Assembly (NCBI GenBank): GCA_016183935.1
Contig: JACPDR010000017.1
Span: forward strand, 1-32,860
Origin: Caulobacterales bacterium
Lineage (GTDB): Bacteria > Pseudomonadota > Alphaproteobacteria > Caulobacterales > Caulobacteraceae
DNA: 32,860 nucleotides
Reading direction: 5' to 3'
In this document: in pieces, positions 24,084-32,099 of the stretch
Layout of the letters: the number at the start of each line of letters is the position of its first letter
Numbering within the stretch: position 1 is the first letter of the stretch
Notes under the pieces: generated by a model
What the model was told of the DNA's origin: nothing
Databases searched by the model: none
What the model saw: only the letters and a program-made list of their open reading frames with translations
Program-made: the position numbers and the translations under genes

Positions 24084-24476
24084 ATGCTGACCGGCGGCTG
24101 CCATTGCGGAAGCGTGCGCTACGAGGCCGAAGGGGTCCCGATCGAGCGCGCCCTCTGCCATTGCGAACTGTGCCGCCGCACGACCGGGGCCCCCGCCGTC
24201 GCCTGGTTCACGGTGCGTGAGGGCGACCTGCGCCTGACCGGCGAACCGGTCGCCTACGCCTCGTCCGACCACGCGGTGCGCACCTTCTGCGGCCGCTGCG
24301 GGACCCAGATCACCTTCCGGGACGTCGCCTACGACGACCGTATCGACATCACGACCGGCAGCCTCGACGATCCCGAGGCCTGTCCTCCGGTCGAGCAGAT
24401 CTGGGTCCGCAGCCGTCTCGCCTGGATGGCCACGGCCCACGCCCTGCCCGATGACCTTGGAAGGCGGCCGCGATGA
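24084..24476 (+). CDS. GFA-family (glutathione-dependent formaldehyde-activating/CENP-V-like) protein
   Basis: A 130-residue zinc protein of the GFA/CENP-V family, in some members linked to S-hydroxymethylglutathione formation. The metal ligands are all present: [10 protein letters not shown] (two Cys), [14 protein letters not shown] (three Cys) and FCGRCGTQI (two Cys). [29 protein letters not shown] is the usual middle segment. It starts two bases after the sdhA stop and overlaps creD by four bases (ATGA), so it must be cotranslated with the sdh genes. Its substrate is unknown. Confidence 0.88.
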   Translation: MLTGGCHCGSVRYEAEGVPIERALCHCELCRRTTGAPAVAWFTVREGDLRLTGEPVAYASSDHAVRTFCGRCGTQITFRDVAYDDRIDITTGSLDDPEACPPVEQIWVRSRLAWMATAHALPDDLGRRPR

Positions 24477-25906
24477 CCGAAACGACCCTCCGTCTGCCGC
24501 TGCCGCCGCGCCGCTCCGCGGGGCTAAAGCTGCTTCTGGTCTGCGGCCTGGCCCTGGTGATGAGCCTTGCCGCCCTGTTCGTCTTCGCCCTGCTGATGGA
24601 TCGTTCGAGTCGGGCCGATCAGGTGGCGCAGGAGGTCGGCGGCCTGATGGGCGGCCCCCAGACCTTCCTGGGTCCGGTTATCGCCGTGCCCTACACCCGA
24701 AGCGTGGTCGAGGCCGCGCCCGCGGCGGCGGACGGCACGACCCGGGCGATGCAGGCGAGCGTGGACGCCGGCGTCTGGCACATCTTCCCGACCCGGGGTC
24801 GGGTCGAGGTCGCGACCGTGTCCGAGGTCCGCAGCCGCTCGCTGTTCAAGGTTCCCGTCTACACCGCCGACCTGAGCTATGCCGCCAGCTTCGACCTCGC
24901 CAACGCGGGGGCCGAGGCGCCGCGCGGGGCCGTGCTGGACTGGAGCCGGGCCGAGGTCGTGCTGGGGGCCTCCGATGCCCGGGGCGCCAAGTCGGATATC
25001 GGCCTGACTCTCGCCGGACAGACGGTGGCCCTGACCCCGTCGAGGGTCGAACCCACGGCGCAATTGTCGGCGGCGGACGACGTGGGCGACCACCCGCGAG
25101 TTCGGGGCGAACAGAGCCTGCGGCTGTTCGGAACCCGCCTGCCGGAGAGCCTTCGAACCGCCGGGACGTTCCAGGTGGCGGGACGCGCCGCCTTCTCCGG
25201 GGCCCAGCGCGTCGCGGTCCTCGCCTTCGCCGGAACGACCGAGGCGGTCATTCGCGGCGACTGGCCGCATCCATCCTACAACGGCGGCTTCCTGCCGTCC
25301 CGCCAGCAGGCCGGCGCCGACGACACCGGCTTCAACGCCACATGGACGGTGCCGTTCGTCGCGCGCGGCGTGCCGGTGGAGGGGGACGCCGCGACCCTGA
25401 GCCGATTGGGCGCCACGTCCCTCGGCGTCACCTTCGTGGAGCCGGCCAACCCCTATCAGTCGGTCAGCCGCTCGCTGAAATACGCGCCCCTGTTCATCGG
25501 CCTGGTCTTCCTGGCCTATTTCCTGTTCGAGACCACCACCGGCCGCCGCGTCCATCCGGCCCAGTACATCCTCGTCGGCATGGCCCAGGTGATCTTCTAC
25601 ATGCTGCTGCTGTCGATCGCCGAGCACATCGGCTTCGACCTCGCCTTCGCGGTGGCCGCGGCCGCCACCGTCGGTCTGATTTCCGCCTACGCCGGCTGGA
25701 CCTTCGACAGCCGGGCCCAGGGCCTGAGGGCGTTGGTCGCCTTCACCTTCCTGTACGGCCTCATCTACGTGCTGATGCGGCTCGAGGACTATGCGCTGCT
25801 CGTCGGCGCCCTCTCCAGCTTCGCGGCCATCGCGGCCGTCATGTATTTCACCCGCAACGTCGACTGGTATGGCGTGAAGGGTCAGGACACCCGAGATATC
25901 GCCTGA
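24473..25906 (+). CDS. creD: CreD-family inner-membrane protein
   Basis: A 477-residue protein of the CreD family, known in enterics as an inner-membrane target of the CreBC system with a role in envelope integrity. An N-terminal membrane anchor (about residues 19-43, [24 protein letters not shown]) leads into [30 protein letters not shown], the family signature. A long periplasmic beta-rich domain (about 75-330) is followed by [33 protein letters not shown] and five or six C-terminal helices (about 340-460). Its start overlaps the GFA stop (ATGA) and its stop overlaps the sdhB start (TGATG). No creBC genes are in the window, so control by a Cre-like system is unsupported. Confidence 0.92.
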   Translation: MTETTLRLPLPPRRSAGLKLLLVCGLALVMSLAALFVFALLMDRSSRADQVAQEVGGLMGGPQTFLGPVIAVPYTRSVVEAAPAAADGTTRAMQASVDAGVWHIFPTRGRVEVATVSEVRSRSLFKVPVYTADLSYAASFDLANAGAEAPRGAVLDWSRAEVVLGASDARGAKSDIGLTLAGQTVALTPSRVEPTAQLSAADDVGDHPRVRGEQSLRLFGTRLPESLRTAGTFQVAGRAAFSGAQRVAVLAFAGTTEAVIRGDWPHPSYNGGFLPSRQQAGADDTGFNATWTVPFVARGVPVEGDAATLSRLGATSLGVTFVEPANPYQSVSRSLKYAPLFIGLVFLAYFLFETTTGRRVHPAQYILVGMAQVIFYMLLLSIAEHIGFDLAFAVAAAATVGLISAYAGWTFDSRAQGLRALVAFTFLYGLIYVLMRLEDYALLVGALSSFAAIAAVMYFTRNVDWYGVKGQDTRDIA

Positions 25907-26706
25907 TGGTTCAGCTCACCCTCCCCAAGGGCTCCAAGCCCACCCGCGGCACGGTCCACAAGGCCCCGGCCGGCGCGAAGAACGTCAAGACCTACAAGGT
26001 CTATCGCTACGACCCCGAGGTCGACGCCGACCCGCGCTGGGACGTCTACGAGGTCTCGGCCGACGACCACGGCCCGATGCTGCTGGACGCCCTGATCCAC
26101 ATCAAGAACGAGATCGACCCGACCCTGTCGTTCCGGCGCTCGTGCCGCGAGGGCATCTGCGGCTCCTGCTCGATGAACATCGACGGCCGCAACACGCTCG
26201 CCTGCACCAAGGGCTGGGAAGAGTGCTCGTCCTCGACGATCTCCATCGCGCCCCTGCCGCACCAGCCGGTGGTCAAGGACCTGGTCACCGACCTGACCCT
26301 GTTCTACGCCCAGTACGACTCGATCCAGCCCTACCTCCAGTCCGACGAGCCGGACCCGGAGAAGGAGCGCATCCAGCTGCCGGAAGACCGGGCCAAGCTG
26401 GACGGCCTGTACGAATGCATCCTGTGCGCCTGCTGCTCGACCTCGTGCCCAAGCTACTGGTGGAACCAGACCGAATACCTCGGCCCGGCCGCCCTGCTGC
26501 AGTCCTACCGCTGGATCGCCGACAGCCGCGACGACGCCACCGACAAGCGGCTCGACGACCTCGAGGACCCGTTCAAGCTCTACCGCTGCCACACCATCAT
26601 GAACTGCGCCCAGGTCTGCCCCAAGGGCCTGAACCCGGCCAAGGCCATCGCCGAGACCAAGAAGCTGATGGTCTCGCCGTCGCGGAAGAAGACCGAGGTC
26701 GCCTGA
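25906..26706 (+). CDS. sdhB: Succinate dehydrogenase iron-sulfur subunit
   Basis: A 266-residue electron-transfer subunit of complex II. The N-terminal ferredoxin domain has the 2Fe-2S ligands in [13 protein letters not shown] plus the later ACTKG Cys. The C-terminal domain has the 4Fe-4S ligands in [16 protein letters not shown] and the 3Fe-4S set with [31 protein letters not shown] is the usual linker. The start is ATG 25906, overlapping the creD stop by one base; the much longer open frame upstream is a shadow of creD. It is preceded by the GFA and creD genes rather than directly by sdhA, which is unusual. Confidence 0.97.
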   Translation: MVQLTLPKGSKPTRGTVHKAPAGAKNVKTYKVYRYDPEVDADPRWDVYEVSADDHGPMLLDALIHIKNEIDPTLSFRRSCREGICGSCSMNIDGRNTLACTKGWEECSSSTISIAPLPHQPVVKDLVTDLTLFYAQYDSIQPYLQSDEPDPEKERIQLPEDRAKLDGLYECILCACCSTSCPSYWWNQTEYLGPAALLQSYRWIADSRDDATDKRLDDLEDPFKLYRCHTIMNCAQVCPKGLNPAKAIAETKKLMVSPSRKKTEVA

Positions 26707-26712
26707 TGATTC

Positions 26713-26740
26713 TTGCTTGCCCTATCGCAATCGCTACTTG
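26713..26740 (+). promoter_or_regulatory. Candidate ferredoxin promoter
   Basis: TTGCTTG (26713-26719), a 13-bp gap and GCTACTTG (26733-26740) fit the Caulobacter housekeeping pattern (TTGaCgS, 10-14 bp, GCTANAWC). The predicted transcription start is within a few bases of ATG 26748, so the mRNA would have almost no leader. A GAGG just before the ATG could alternatively serve as a ribosome binding site on a readthrough sdh transcript. Confidence 0.45.
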
Positions 26741-26747
26741 AGGGCGG

Positions 26748-27068
26748 ATGGCGAAGATCACCTACATCGAGCACGACGGCCGCGAGCATGTCGTGGAGGT
26801 CAAGAACGGCCTCTCCGTCATGGAGGGGGCGATCCGCCACAATGTGCCGGGCATCGACGCCGACTGCGGCGGGGCCTGCGCCTGCGCCACCTGTCACGTC
26901 TATGTCGACGAGGCCTTCCAGGCCGAGACCGGCCGGGCCTCGGCCATGGAGGAGTCGATGCTGGACTTCGCCGAGAACGTCCAGCCCAACAGCCGCCTGT
27001 CGTGCCAGATACGGGTCAGCGACGACCTCGACGGCCTGATCGTGCGCCTGCCCGAAAACCAGCACTGA
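26748..27068 (+). CDS. Adrenodoxin-type 2Fe-2S ferredoxin
   Basis: A 106-residue plant/adrenodoxin-type ferredoxin. The cluster ligands are in [14 protein letters not shown] (C-x5-C-x2-C) and LSCQIRV. The acidic stretch [16 protein letters not shown] before the last Cys is typical of the adrenodoxin group, which donates electrons to cytochromes P450, to Fe-S assembly or to heme oxidation; the partner here is unknown. Start ATG 26748 is followed at once by [14 protein letters not shown], the family start. It lies 41 bp after sdhB with its own likely promoter, and 7 bp before the next gene. Confidence 0.93.
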   Translation: MAKITYIEHDGREHVVEVKNGLSVMEGAIRHNVPGIDADCGGACACATCHVYVDEAFQAETGRASAMEESMLDFAENVQPNSRLSCQIRVSDDLDGLIVRLPENQH

Positions 27069-27075
27069 GCCCGCC

Positions 27076-27876
27076 GTGGGCCGCGCGCATCCCGACCTGA
27101 TCGATCTCGTCGGCGGGCTGATCGCCAATGGTCCCGGGGACCGCCCGCCGCTGATCGCCGTCGTCGGGGCGCAGGGGTCCGGCAAGACCACCCTGGCCCG
27201 CGCCGCCGCCGACCGCTTCGGCGCGGCGCAGATCTCGATCGACGACGTCTATCTGACCCGGGCCGAGCGCGAGGTCATGGACCGCGAAGTCCATCCGCTG
27301 TTCGGCCATCGCGGCCCGCCCGGGACCCATGACCTGGCCCTGCTCCAGCGCCTGATCGACGACCTCTCGATCGCCGGCTCCGGCGACCAGACCGCCATCC
27401 CCGATTTCGACAAGCGCGGCGACGACCGCCGGCCGCCCGACCGCTGGCGCCGTTTCCAGGGCCGCCCGTCGGCCATCCTGATCGACGCCTGGTGCCTCGG
27501 CGCCCTGCCCGAGGACGCGGCGGCGCTGGCCCGGCCGCTCAACGCCCTCGAGCGCGAGCGAGACCCCGACGGCGAGTGGCGGCGCGCCGTCAACGGCTTC
27601 GTCGCGGGGCCGTACGCCGACTTCGCGGCCCGTTTCGACGCCGTGCTGTTCCTGCGCGCCCCCGGCTTCGAGGTGGTGCTGGACTGGCGCGCCCAGCAGG
27701 AGGCCGACCTTCTGGGCGTCCCCCCGGCCGACCTGCCGGCGGCGGAGCGCGCGCGTCTCGCCGGCTTCATCCAGTATTTCGAGCGGATCACCCGGTGCAT
27801 GCTGGCGGGGGGCGTGCGCGCCGACGTCACGGTGACACTGGATCGAAATCGCCTTCCGGTAGCTATCGAACCATGA
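27076..27876 (+). CDS. P-loop kinase, glycerate-3-kinase-like
   Basis: A 266-residue cytoplasmic P-loop kinase of the COG4240/glycerate kinase type. Walker A is VVGAQGSGKTTLAR (about 31-44), ISIDDVYLTRAEREVM is the substrate-binding strand and loop, GPPGTHDL and PDFDKRGDDRRPPDRW are characteristic of D-glycerate 3-kinase and its relatives, and ILIDAWCLG carries the Walker B-like segment. A C-terminal helical part includes RERDPDGEWRRAVNGF. The exact substrate is not provable from sequence. The start is GTG 27076, 7 bp after the ferredoxin; there is no better ATG. The stop overlaps the PilZ start (ATGA). Confidence 0.82.
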   Translation: MGRAHPDLIDLVGGLIANGPGDRPPLIAVVGAQGSGKTTLARAAADRFGAAQISIDDVYLTRAEREVMDREVHPLFGHRGPPGTHDLALLQRLIDDLSIAGSGDQTAIPDFDKRGDDRRPPDRWRRFQGRPSAILIDAWCLGALPEDAAALARPLNALERERDPDGEWRRAVNGFVAGPYADFAARFDAVLFLRAPGFEVVLDWRAQQEADLLGVPPADLPAAERARLAGFIQYFERITRCMLAGGVRADVTVTLDRNRLPVAIEP

Positions 27877-28202
27877 GCCGGCCCGACGACCGCAGACTGG
27901 AGACCCGTTCGCCCGCCAACGCGCGCGGCGTCGTCGTCGCGCCCGGACTCGAACTGGCCTGCCTGATCGTCGACCAGTCGTCCACGGGGGTGCGCCTGCG
28001 GCTCGACCGCAACCTCGCCCTGCCCAACCGGGTGGTGCTGGTCGATGTCGCCCAGGCGACCGCCGTCGAGGCCGAGGTGGTCTGGCGAAAGGGCCAGGAG
28101 GCCGGGGTCAAGCGCGCCGGGCCGGCGTCGTCCCTGCGCGGTCTGGTGCCGTCCCGCCTCGCCGCCGCCCGTGACGCCCTGATGCGGGCCGGCGGGCGCT
28201 AG
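27873..28202 (+). CDS. PilZ-domain protein
   Basis: A 109-residue single-domain PilZ protein, expected to bind cyclic di-GMP. The two binding motifs are present: R-x-x-x-R in DRRLETRSPAN (Arg8 and Arg12) and D-x-S-x-x-G in VDQSSTGVRLRL. VEAEVVWRKGQEAGVKRAG matches the closing strands (W of the E-V-V-W motif and G-V). The tail (about 88-109) is helical and basic. The start ATG overlaps the kinase stop, and the end overlaps the convergent HAD gene by four bases. The open frame begins much further upstream in the kinase gene but is a shadow there. Confidence 0.85.
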   Translation: MSRPDDRRLETRSPANARGVVVAPGLELACLIVDQSSTGVRLRLDRNLALPNRVVLVDVAQATAVEAEVVWRKGQEAGVKRAGPASSLRGLVPSRLAAARDALMRAGGR

Positions 28203-29053
28203 ACCCCGTCCGGCATCGTCCCGGCGGTGATGGCGATGCGGCCGATCAGGCCCTTGACGATCAGGTCCAGCGCCGAACCCTCGCGGTAGTCGGCGGCGGC
28301 GACGAAATTGACCCGGTCCTCGGAGATCAGGCCGTAGATCTTCTGCTGGTCCCGCTCGGAGTTGCGCGGGTCGTAGACGGCGATCGAGAAGCCGCCCTTG
28401 GTGTGCATCATCTTCATGGTCGGCACGTCGGTGTCGCCGTCGCCGAGGAAGATCATCCGCTCGAACGGCACCGGCCGGTCGTCGTCGGCCATGAAGCGGT
28501 TGATCTTCTCGTGCTCCCAGTGGTTCAGCACCCCCTTGTTGATGCGGAACAGGTACTGGGTCTTGGTGGTGTAGTTGACGCCCACCGCCGGCCAGATCGC
28601 CACGCCGTGCTCGTCGTAGACGAACTTCGACGCGAACACGTGCCGGAACTCCGGCCGGATCGGGCAGCCGTCGATCATCTCCTCGAGCCCCGCCGAGATG
28701 ATGTAGTGCTCGATCTCCAGACCGTACCTCGCCCCGACGGCGTTGATGCGCTCGAACCAGCCCGGGCCGGTCAGGTCCGACTTGAGCCCGTCGAACAGCT
28801 TCACGTCCTGGCCGTGTTCGGCCAGCAGCTTGCGGGTGATCGGATGGTCGTTCTCCCGCGACCGCTGCAGCATCAGCTGCATGTACATCAGGATGTTGTC
28901 GCCGTCGGCCTCGCGGGTCAGGGCGTCGGCCGCCCCCCAGAAGTCGCCGATCCCCATGCCCACCGACGGGATGAAGGTGACCTCCTGCATGTTGCCGCGC
29001 GCCAGCGTGCCGTCGAAGTCGTAGATCAGCGCGGTCTTGAGCGGCTTGGCCAT
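28199..29053 (-). CDS. HAD-family hydrolase
   Basis: A 284-residue haloacid dehalogenase-like phosphatase. Motif I is IYDFDGTLARGN, with the nucleophilic Asp and the acid/base Asp. Motif II is IISAGLEE, Lys of motif III lies in the NKGVLNHW/HEKINRF region, and motif IV is FLGDGDTDVPTMK. The cap region includes GIGDFWGAADALTREADGDNILMYMQLML. Such proteins often dephosphorylate small metabolites; the substrate is unknown. The start ATG 29053 begins the family sequence. It is downstream of divL on the same strand, separated by the 107-bp palindrome, and could be cotranscribed. Confidence 0.88.
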   Translation of the reverse strand: MAKPLKTALIYDFDGTLARGNMQEVTFIPSVGMGIGDFWGAADALTREADGDNILMYMQLMLQRSRENDHPITRKLLAEHGQDVKLFDGLKSDLTGPGWFERINAVGARYGLEIEHYIISAGLEEMIDGCPIRPEFRHVFASKFVYDEHGVAIWPAVGVNYTTKTQYLFRINKGVLNHWEHEKINRFMADDDRPVPFERMIFLGDGDTDVPTMKMMHTKGGFSIAVYDPRNSERDQQKIYGLISEDRVNFVAAADYREGSALDLIVKGLIGRIAITAGTMPDGV

Positions 29054-29076
29054 GGCGGGGTCCGGGAAGTGACGGG

Positions 29077-29183
29077 TGGCTAGTGGTTAGTGGTTAGTGG
29101 TTAGTGATTGGCCCTCGCCGCGTCAAAGCGGCAGCCGAAGCCCCTCCGCAACCACTAATCACTAACCACCAATCACTCGGCCA
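29077..29183. repeat. 107-bp heptad-repeat palindrome, 3' side of divL
   Basis: The left arm is three TAGTGGT heptads plus TAGTGAT (29081-29108). The right arm (29150-29183) is an imperfect inverted copy in the form CCACTAATCACTAACCACC. The middle is G+C-rich, about 38 bp (CCTCGCCGCG and so on). The divL stop codon (29173-29175) lies within the right arm, and the HAD start is 24 bp beyond the left end. Similar in size and arms to 31575-31681. It may act as a transcript-end hairpin or be a MITE-like repeat. Confidence 0.88.
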
Positions 29184-31497
29184 GCCGCAGCTCCGGGGCC
29201 GCCGCCGCCACGGTCGCCTCCAGCGGCAGGTGGAGGATGAAGGCCGCGCCCTTGCCCGGCTCGCTCTCCACCTCGGCCCAGCCGCCGTGCAGTTCGACCA
29301 GCGCCTTGACCAGGGCCAGGCCGACGCCCGGGCCGCCCCGCTCGCGCCTGACGAAGCGGTCGAAGACGTGGGCCTGCAGGTGGTAGGGAATGCCCCGGCC
29401 GGTGTCCTCGACCCGGATGCGCACCTCGGCGGGCGCGGCCTCGGCGATCAGGGACACCGTCCCGCCCTCCGAGACGGCCCGGGCGGCGTTGTCGAGCAGG
29501 TAGGCGAGAGCCTGGCAGACCCGCTGGGCGTCGGCGCGGATCGGCCTCATCGAGGCCGGGCAGGTCACCACCAGCGTCGCGCCGCGGCCCTCGATCCGGT
29601 CCCGCACCTTCTCCGCCGCCTCCTCCAGCACGTCGCTGACCCGCACGTCGCCGAGGATGAGCTCCATCTCGCCGGCGTCGATCTGGGCCATGTCCAGCAC
29701 GTCGTCGATCGATCCCGCCAGCTGCCGGGCGGCCACGCGAATGGCCCCGGCGTGCTGGCGGCTGCGCTCCGGCAGGTCCGCCTGGGTTTCCAGCAGTTCG
29801 GAATAGCCGACGATGGTGGTCAGAGGCGTGCGCAGCTCGTAGCTGACGCTGCCCACGAATTCGCGCTTGAGCGCCGTCGACTCCTCCAGCGCCTGGGCCT
29901 TGGCCGCCAGCGCGTGTTCGAGGCCGCGCCGGGCGGTGACGTCCGAGAAGGCCACCAGGGTCGCGCCGTCGGGCAGCGGCCGGGTCTGCCACGAGGCGAT
30001 GCGGCCGTCGGCGGTGCGGCCCTCGCCGGAGATCGGCACGCGGCTTTCCGGATCGGGATCCGCCACCCGCGCCTTCAGCCCCAGCCACAGGGCCGGATCG
30101 GGCATCGTCGCCTGGCACAGCTCGGCCACCGCGTCGAAATCGCCGGCGACGTCCAGCGCCTCGCCGCTGACCCCCCAGAAGGTGTCGAAGGCCTCGTTGT
30201 GCAGGCGGATGCGGCCGTCCGAGCCGAACACGGCGACGGCGTCGTTGAGCTTGTCCAGCGTCGCCTTCTGCACCTGGATCTGGGCGTTGAACCGGCTGCG
30301 CAGCTGGAGCTCGTCGGTAATGTCCGAGAACAGCAGCAGCACCCCGCCCAGCGGGTGCGGCTGGCGCACCACGCGCAGGGTGCGGCCGTCGGGCAGGGAC
30401 CAGCTGTCGTCCGGGGCGGCCTCGGACGCGCCGTAGAAGTCCAGCTCGTTGGCCTTCCAGCCGGCGTAGTCGATGACCTCGGGCAGCAGGCGGCGCTGGC
30501 GCAACCGGTCCAGCAGTTCGGCGTGGGTCGGCCGCTCGTCCAGCCAGGCCGGATCGATGTTGAACAGGGTCTGGAAGGCGGTGTTGTGGAAGGCCAGCCG
30601 CTTGGACGGGCCGAAGATGGCCACGGCGTCGGCGAGGTGGTTCAGGGTCTCGTCATGGGCCTCGACGTGGCGGCGCAGGGTGTCGCGGGTCTCCTCGGCC
30701 TCGGTCATGTCCAGGGCGAAGGCCAGCACCGCCCCGGCGCCGCCCGGGGCCGGCTCGGCCACGATCCGCCACGCCCGCCGCCGCCCGCCGCCGGTGGTCC
30801 AGCGGAACCCTTCCTGGTGCTGGTGCAGCCGCCCGGCCTCGGCCACGATGGCGTCCGCGCCACGGTCGAAGCTCAGCTTCTTCTCGCGGGCCGCGTCGAT
30901 GCTGTCGACCTTCATCTCGGCCAGCCACGCCTTGTTGGCCCAGGCCAGCCGCCCGGCCGCATCGGTGATCCAGGTCGGGGCCGGATAGGCGTCGGCCAGC
31001 AGGCCCAGGCCGCTTTCGGCCGCCGTGCCGACCAGTCCCAGCCGCGACAGCCTCAGCCACGCCGCGCCCGCCGACGACCGGCCTTCGACCGCCCAGGCCC
31101 CGCCCGCGCCTTCCAGCACCGCGTCGAACGCCTCGCCCTGGTCGATCAGGGCGTCCAGCCGCGGTCCCGCCGCCGCCCGCACCGCGTCCAGCACCACCAG
31201 CGCCGGATCGGTTCCGTCTTCCTCGCCGGACAGCTCGCGGGTGATGACGTTCCACGCGGCGGGCGCGCCCAGCCGGCGGGTCTGGCCGTCCGGAGTGAGG
31301 GCCAGGCGCGCATCCTCGAACGCCGCCAGCGCTCCGTCCCGATCGGCGAGCGCGGCCCGCGTGGCGGACAGGTCCGCCTCGGCTTCCTGGGCCCGCGCGG
31401 CCAGCCGGCCGCGCAGCCTCGCCGCCCAGGCGCTGAGCGCCAGCGCCAGACCCGCGGCGCCCGCGGTCGCGACATAGGCGATGTCGGCCTCGGCCAT
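29173..31497 (-). CDS. divL: DivL-type cell-cycle sensor pseudokinase
   Basis: A 774-residue membrane-bound histidine-kinase-like protein. A single N-terminal membrane segment (about 8-25), a coiled coil (about 30-62) and several PAS domains (centred near 175, 295 and 425, each with the A-x-x-x-F/W-G/D-x-x-G-R motif) precede a HisKA-like helix and a HATPase domain (N box DNAARAV near 666, G1 DTGRGIP, G2 GPGVGLALVKAL). The H box reads SVSYELRTPLTT, with Tyr553 in place of the phosphoacceptor His. This is the hallmark of Caulobacter DivL (Tyr550), which binds DivK and activates CckA, and so controls CtrA. The start ATG 31497 gives DivL length. Confidence 0.93.
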   Translation of the reverse strand: MAEADIAYVATAGAAGLALALSAWAARLRGRLAARAQEAEADLSATRAALADRDGALAAFEDARLALTPDGQTRRLGAPAAWNVITRELSGEEDGTDPALVVLDAVRAAAGPRLDALIDQGEAFDAVLEGAGGAWAVEGRSSAGAAWLRLSRLGLVGTAAESGLGLLADAYPAPTWITDAAGRLAWANKAWLAEMKVDSIDAAREKKLSFDRGADAIVAEAGRLHQHQEGFRWTTGGGRRRAWRIVAEPAPGGAGAVLAFALDMTEAEETRDTLRRHVEAHDETLNHLADAVAIFGPSKRLAFHNTAFQTLFNIDPAWLDERPTHAELLDRLRQRRLLPEVIDYAGWKANELDFYGASEAAPDDSWSLPDGRTLRVVRQPHPLGGVLLLFSDITDELQLRSRFNAQIQVQKATLDKLNDAVAVFGSDGRIRLHNEAFDTFWGVSGEALDVAGDFDAVAELCQATMPDPALWLGLKARVADPDPESRVPISGEGRTADGRIASWQTRPLPDGATLVAFSDVTARRGLEHALAAKAQALEESTALKREFVGSVSYELRTPLTTIVGYSELLETQADLPERSRQHAGAIRVAARQLAGSIDDVLDMAQIDAGEMELILGDVRVSDVLEEAAEKVRDRIEGRGATLVVTCPASMRPIRADAQRVCQALAYLLDNAARAVSEGGTVSLIAEAAPAEVRIRVEDTGRGIPYHLQAHVFDRFVRRERGGPGVGLALVKALVELHGGWAEVESEPGKGAAFILHLPLEATVAAAAPELRLAE

Positions 31498-31574
31498 TTG
31501 GTCAGATCAGCTCCCACGCCCTGATTCGGTAACCATACCTGATGGGGGGCGAGGGTCGAGGGACGAGGGGTCGG
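31498..31574 (-). promoter_or_regulatory. divL upstream region with GANTC and CtrA-like sites
   Basis: Between the divL start and the right palindrome, GATTC (31523-31527) is a CcrM methylation site (GANTC), and GTAACCAT (31529-31536) matches seven of eight bases of the CtrA half-site TTAACCAT. Both sit 26-39 bp upstream of the start codon. They suggest cell-cycle control of divL, but either could occur by chance. No clean -35/-10 pair was identified. Confidence 0.35.
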
Positions 31575-31681
31575 GAGTGATTGGTGGTTAGTGATTAGTG
31601 GTTGGCGGGCCTCGCCATGCTGCGCCTATACGAAGCGCCGCCCTCGCGCTGCAGCCACTAATCACTAACCACTAATCACTC
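31575..31681. repeat. 107-bp heptad-repeat palindrome, 5' side of divL
   Basis: Arms 31575-31601 and 31655-31681 are inverted repeats matching at 26 of 27 positions, of the form GAGTGATT, GTGGTTAGTGATTAGTGG. The 53-bp middle is G+C-rich (CCTCGCCATGCTGCG...). Its length and arms match the element at 29077-29183, in the same orientation. It ends 11 bp before the ATG of the metallopeptidase gene, so it must lie in that gene's leader or promoter. Confidence 0.9.
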
Positions 31682-31691
31682 AGCTGGCCTC

Positions 31692-32099
31692 ATGACTGAC
31701 TGGACCGACCAGACCGCCCCCTCCCTCGACGACTTCGCCCGGCTGGCGCGCGAGGCGTTCGACGGCCTGCCCGAGCCGTTCCGGTCGCTGGCCGGGGACG
31801 TGGTCGTCCGCGTCGACGACTTCGCCGACGACGAGACGCTGGCGATGATGGAGATGGAGGACCCGTTCGAACTGACCGGCCTCTACCACGGCGTCGACAT
31901 CGGCCGCCGTGACGAGATGGGCCCGGCCGCAGAGGCCTCGCGCATCTTCCTCTACCGCCGGCCGATCCTCGACGAGTGGTGCGAGCGCGGCGACGTCGGC
32001 CTCAGCGAGATCATCGCCCACGTCCTGATCCACGAGATCGGCCACCATTTCGGCCTCGACGACGACCAGATCCACGAGATCGAGGACGGGGCGGACTGA
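31692..32099 (+). CDS. Minimal zincin-like metallopeptidase
   Basis: A 135-residue member of the small bacterial metallopeptidase family related to DUF1025 (MMP-like). The zinc site is HVLIHEIGHHFGLDDDQIHEIE, an HExxHxxGxxDDxxH signature with the extra His/Glu typical of this group. The N-terminal half has FARLAREAFDGLPEPFRSLAGDVVVRVDDFAD and LTGLYHGVDI, both family elements, and IFLYRRPILDEW. There is no signal peptide, so it is probably cytoplasmic. Its substrate is unknown. The start ATG 31692 is 11 bp after the palindrome, with no clear ribosome binding site in between. Confidence 0.9.
   Translation: MTDWTDQTAPSLDDFARLAREAFDGLPEPFRSLAGDVVVRVDDFADDETLAMMEMEDPFELTGLYHGVDIGRRDEMGPAAEASRIFLYRRPILDEWCERGDVGLSEIIAHVLIHEIGHHFGLDDDQIHEIEDGAD

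Noticed and set aside
22237..24476. Long open frames on both other registers of sdhA
   Set aside because: Compositional shadows of sdhA; the last part of the plus-strand one is only real as the GFA gene from ATG 24084.
29104..31524. Long open plus-strand frame opposite divL (806 codons)
   Set aside because: It lies antisense to divL, has no ribosome binding site or domain and is low-complexity Gln/Gly/Arg. It also spans the palindrome at 29077-29183.
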